NCBI GenBank assembly: GCA_045402695.1
Contig: JAWPNA010000169.1
Coordinates: 1 to 25,632 of the forward strand
DNA: 25,632 nt
Direction of reading: 5' to 3'
Source of the DNA: JAWPNA01 sp045402695
GTDB taxonomy: Bacteria; Acidobacteriota; Polarisedimenticolia; JACPZX01; DASXTC01
A program made the position numbers and the translations under genes. The number at the start of each line of letters is the position of its first letter. Position 1 is the first letter of the stretch. Positions 23,416 through 25,632 of the stretch are shown in pieces. The notes under the pieces were generated by a model. It was not told the origin of the DNA. It worked only from the letters and a program-made list of their open reading frames with translations, and did not search any database.

Positions 23416-24460
23416 AGGCGAGGGTCACGGCCGCGGGCAGCAGGCCTGTCACGCCGGAGCCTTGCCACGAAAGGGCTTCGAGCGCCAGCGGAATCGCCAG
23501 AGGCGACAGCGGCAGCGCGTCGAGCGGCCTGAGGCCTCCGGGACGCATGAACCGCCAGGCCCCCGGCCGGGCCAATGTGAACCCGCCGGCCAGGATCCAG
23601 AAGGCGCCGAGACGCAGCGTGCCTTGGCCCAGCGGCACGGCGGCGCCCGCAAGCACCAGCAACGCGACGGTGAACGGCCGCTCGAGCTCCCGCAGCAGGA
23701 CGGAGATCAGATCGCGCCTGGTCCTCTCGCCCGTCAGCACGACGCCGGCAATGAAGATGACCGCCAGAGGCGACAGCCCCCACTTGTGAGCGAGCCCGCT
23801 TCCCAGCAGTGGCAGCGAGATCAGAAAGATGAGCAGCGGACCTCTGCCTTCGGCAAGACGCAGCAGCCCCGCGAAGACGATGCCGAGCCCCGCGCCGGCC
23901 GCGAGAGTGAGCAGCAGGTGCCGCGCCCCCGCCCACGATGATCCGCCGGCTGTTCCCGCTTGAAGCGCCCAGGCGAGGCAGATGCCTGCCAGCGATCCCG
24001 AGAGAACGAGGGCCGCCGCCGCCGGCGCCTCGCGCATCGCGGGGCCGGGCCGCGACGACCCGTGAAGCGCCTCGCGCGCGGCCTCGGGGTCCAGCGCGAC
24101 GGCGGCGCAGGCGAGAATCGCGAGCGGGCCAACAAGTATGGGCCAGCCGGCCCCATCAAACGCGCCGCCCAGGATCGCCGGCGCGAGCATCCCCAGCCCG
24201 GACGCGGCCAGCCCCGCCATCCCCGCGAGCGCCAGCATGCGCGCGCCGCGCGTCCACGCGAGATGCCCCATGTCCCATGAGTTCGCGGCCAGAAGGGCCA
24301 GCCATCCCGCGGCCAACCCCATCAGGGGCTGAAGCCCGGGCAGCACGACCTTGGCCACCAGCGGCGAATCGAATGACCCGAGCGCAATCCCGGCTGCAAG
24401 GGCCAGCGAGGCATACGGCCTGCGCGCCTCGAGGTAGGGGCGGCAGATCACCAGCAACAC
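23360..24460 (-). CDS. Cation:proton antiporter-like membrane protein (second of a pair)
   Basis: A 366-residue, very hydrophobic protein with about 11-12 helices. LSPLAVIFIAGVVLTGERTR, then LERPFTVALLVLAGAAVPLG, resembles the second half of CPA2/Kef-type Na+/H+ exchangers, and the same layout occurs in the neighbouring upstream gene. No NhaA- or Kef-type acidic ion-binding pair is obvious, so transport activity is uncertain. The start is doubtful: GTG 24460 is the only standard start and falls inside what looks like the first helix. An in-frame CTG at 24499, 5 nt after the upstream stop and behind GGTGAGG, would restore a complete helix (LTSFSFTLAIVLSVLLVI). It overlaps the glycosyltransferase gene at the 3' end. 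Confidence 0.68.
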   Translation of the reverse strand: MLLVICRPYLEARRPYASLALAAGIALGSFDSPLVAKVVLPGLQPLMGLAAGWLALLAANSWDMGHLAWTRGARMLALAGMAGLAASGLGMLAPAILGGAFDGAGWPILVGPLAILACAAVALDPEAAREALHGSSRPGPAMREAPAAAALVLSGSLAGICLAWALQAGTAGGSSWAGARHLLLTLAAGAGLGIVFAGLLRLAEGRGPLLIFLISLPLLGSGLAHKWGLSPLAVIFIAGVVLTGERTRRDLISVLLRELERPFTVALLVLAGAAVPLGQGTLRLGAFWILAGGFTLARPGAWRFMRPGGLRPLDALPLSPLAIPLALEALSWQGSGVTGLLPAAVTLAFILSETAWIVSTARSARG

Positions 24461-24503
24461 AGACAGGACGATGGCAAGCGTGAAAGAAAAGGAGGTCAGA
24501 GCC

Positions 24504-25632
24504 TCACCTCATCCTCGCGCGCCACGCTTCGGGATCGTCCGAGAGAGCTGTAGCTTCTCCCGACGACGCCAACGCCCATCGCGTGCCGATCATCCCCAGA
24601 GCCGCGGCCAGGAACGACGCGGCCATTGGAATCGTATAGCTCACGCTGACGCCAGGAACCATCTCGAGGTTCAGGTACAGCACGGGCCCTAGAGAGATCT
24701 CTCCGGCGAACGGGACCTGTGCCAGCGCCTGGCGCAATCCCTCGACGCGTCCGCGCGCGAGCAGTCCCGCCAGGACCAGACCCGACACGCGGGCGCCAAC
24801 GAGAAGCAGCCCCGGCAGCACAGCCCCGGAGAGTCCCGGGGAACGGACGTAGGTGCCCGAGATCGCGAACAGCGCCACCGTCACGGGAAGCGCGAGATCT
24901 CGGAGGACGTCGCGGATCAGATCGCGGTTGGGGGTGAGGTTGCCCGTCAGGAACCCCGCCACGATCGCCATCATGGCGAGATCCTGGACGGCCGGGACTG
25001 GCCGCACGACGAAGACCGACAGCAGCAGAGATCCTGCCCCAGCGCAGGTGGCGATCGCACCGCGCGATGTCATCCGCGACAGCGGCATCAGGATGACCAG
25101 CCCGAAGACAGCGCCCGCCGCGAGGTCCACCGGAGTGTCCCAGAACCGGGACCATGGCGTTCCCGCCGCCCAGAAGAGGCCCATCGCCATCAGAAGGCCG
25201 ACAGAGCTGGTGGCTATCAAGCGCTGCACGAGGTCGCCGCGCGCCCGCAGCTCGGACGACACGGCGCCCAGCGCCGCGGGGCAGGCCGGCGTCAGGGCGG
25301 CCCCGAGCCAGAGCGATGTCTTCAGGTCGAGCCCGAGGGCGAGCCCCGCGCCGCAAACCAGCGCGGCGACGGCGATTCCCTGGACCAGGGCCGCGATCAG
25401 GATCGACCGCCCCGTCCTGACAATGTGCCCCAGGTCGATCTCCGCCCCGAGAAAGAAGCACAGGAAGGCGAGCAGTGGGAAATAGATCATCCGCAGGTCG
25501 GGAAACGTCGTGACTCCCGCGCCTCTCACCGCCGAGGTCAGGACGAATCCGCCCAGCAGCGCCCCCGCGGCCGCCGGCGCTCGCAGGGCACGGGCGGCCA
25601 TGGCGGCCGCGGATCCAGCGAGCATCAGGATG
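24504..25632 (-). CDS. Cation:proton antiporter-like (CPA2/Kef-type) membrane protein, 5' end probably outside window
   Basis: At least 373 residues and about 12 helices. RAPAAAGALLGGFVL matches the first-helix-to-second-helix region of Na+/H+ exchanger-domain proteins (usually RLGLPAVLGELLAG). FPLLAFLCFFLGAEIDLGHI and LRDLALPVTVALFAISGTYV are the two repeat-related membrane segments of this fold. The first ATG (25625) sits inside the first helix and the frame remains open to the window end, so the true start is probably beyond it. There is no TrkA-N/RCK domain at the C-terminus. The gene is followed on the same strand by a paralogous-looking antiporter gene, suggesting a tandem pair in one operon. 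Confidence 0.78.
   Translation of the reverse strand, partial: ILMLAGSAAAMAARALRAPAAAGALLGGFVLTSAVRGAGVTTFPDLRMIYFPLLAFLCFFLGAEIDLGHIVRTGRSILIAALVQGIAVAALVCGAGLALGLDLKTSLWLGAALTPACPAALGAVSSELRARGDLVQRLIATSSVGLLMAMGLFWAAGTPWSRFWDTPVDLAAGAVFGLVILMPLSRMTSRGAIATCAGAGSLLLSVFVVRPVPAVQDLAMMAIVAGFLTGNLTPNRDLIRDVLRDLALPVTVALFAISGTYVRSPGLSGAVLPGLLLVGARVSGLVLAGLLARGRVEGLRQALAQVPFAGEISLGPVLYLNLEMVPGVSVSYTIPMAASFLAAALGMIGTRWALASSGEATALSDDPEAWRARMR

Overview
This is a GC-rich bacterial chromosome segment from a Gram-negative-type organism. That is supported by a quinone-linked complex I with NADH-binding subunits, a periplasmic TlpA-like thioredoxin, a probable outer-membrane barrel tail, and an ArnT-like glycosyltransferase. 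Paired HEAT-repeat exported proteins behind an ECF sigma/zinc-finger anti-sigma pair are something I associate with Acidobacteriota and neighbouring phyla. No marker in the window fixes the phylum, so that placement is a guess.

Layout. 3-777 (+): tail of a probable outer-membrane protein, then a secreted TlpA-like thioredoxin. 933-11676 (+): a compact NADH:quinone oxidoreductase operon in the order nuoA-C-D-E-F-G-H-J-K-L-N, mostly with 4-nt stop/start overlaps. nuoB, nuoI and nuoM are cleanly absent from the places where they normally sit. 11733-12197 (+): a PtsN-type EIIA protein with its own extended -10 promoter over the nuoN stop codon. 12241-15943 (+): ECF sigma factor, ZAS anti-sigma factor and two exported HEAT-repeat proteins, with an ECF-type promoter directly in front. 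16051-16864 (+): a toxin-antitoxin pair in which the HicB-like antitoxin carries an extra N-terminal winged-helix-like region, followed by HicA; a consensus promoter with a perfect palindrome lies upstream. 17164-18843 (+): a secreted trypsin-like serine protease with unfamiliar flanking domains. 18913-19734 (-): a secreted CAP/SCP (YkwD-like) protein.

19789-20352 (+): the most interesting gene. It is an AhpD/carboxymuconolactone-decarboxylase-family protein whose CxxC active site is written Cys-x-x-TGA. The frame stays open and family-like on both sides of the TGA, and a perfect 7-bp hairpin with a G-leading 3-nt loop begins 13 nt after it. I read this as a selenocysteine protein (CxxU) that standard gene callers would split or truncate. 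20325-21875 (-): a PLP-dependent aromatic-amino-acid-decarboxylase-like enzyme. 21967-23415 (+): a polytopic ArnT/PMT-like glycosyltransferase. 23360-25632 (-): two adjacent cation:proton antiporter-like membrane proteins, the upstream one cut by the window end.

Functionally the window is mostly bioenergetics (complex I), followed by envelope and stress functions: ECF regulation, exported repeat proteins, protease, thiol/selenol redox, lipid or glycan modification, and ion antiport. I found no rRNA, tRNA, CRISPR array, insertion sequence or phage genes.
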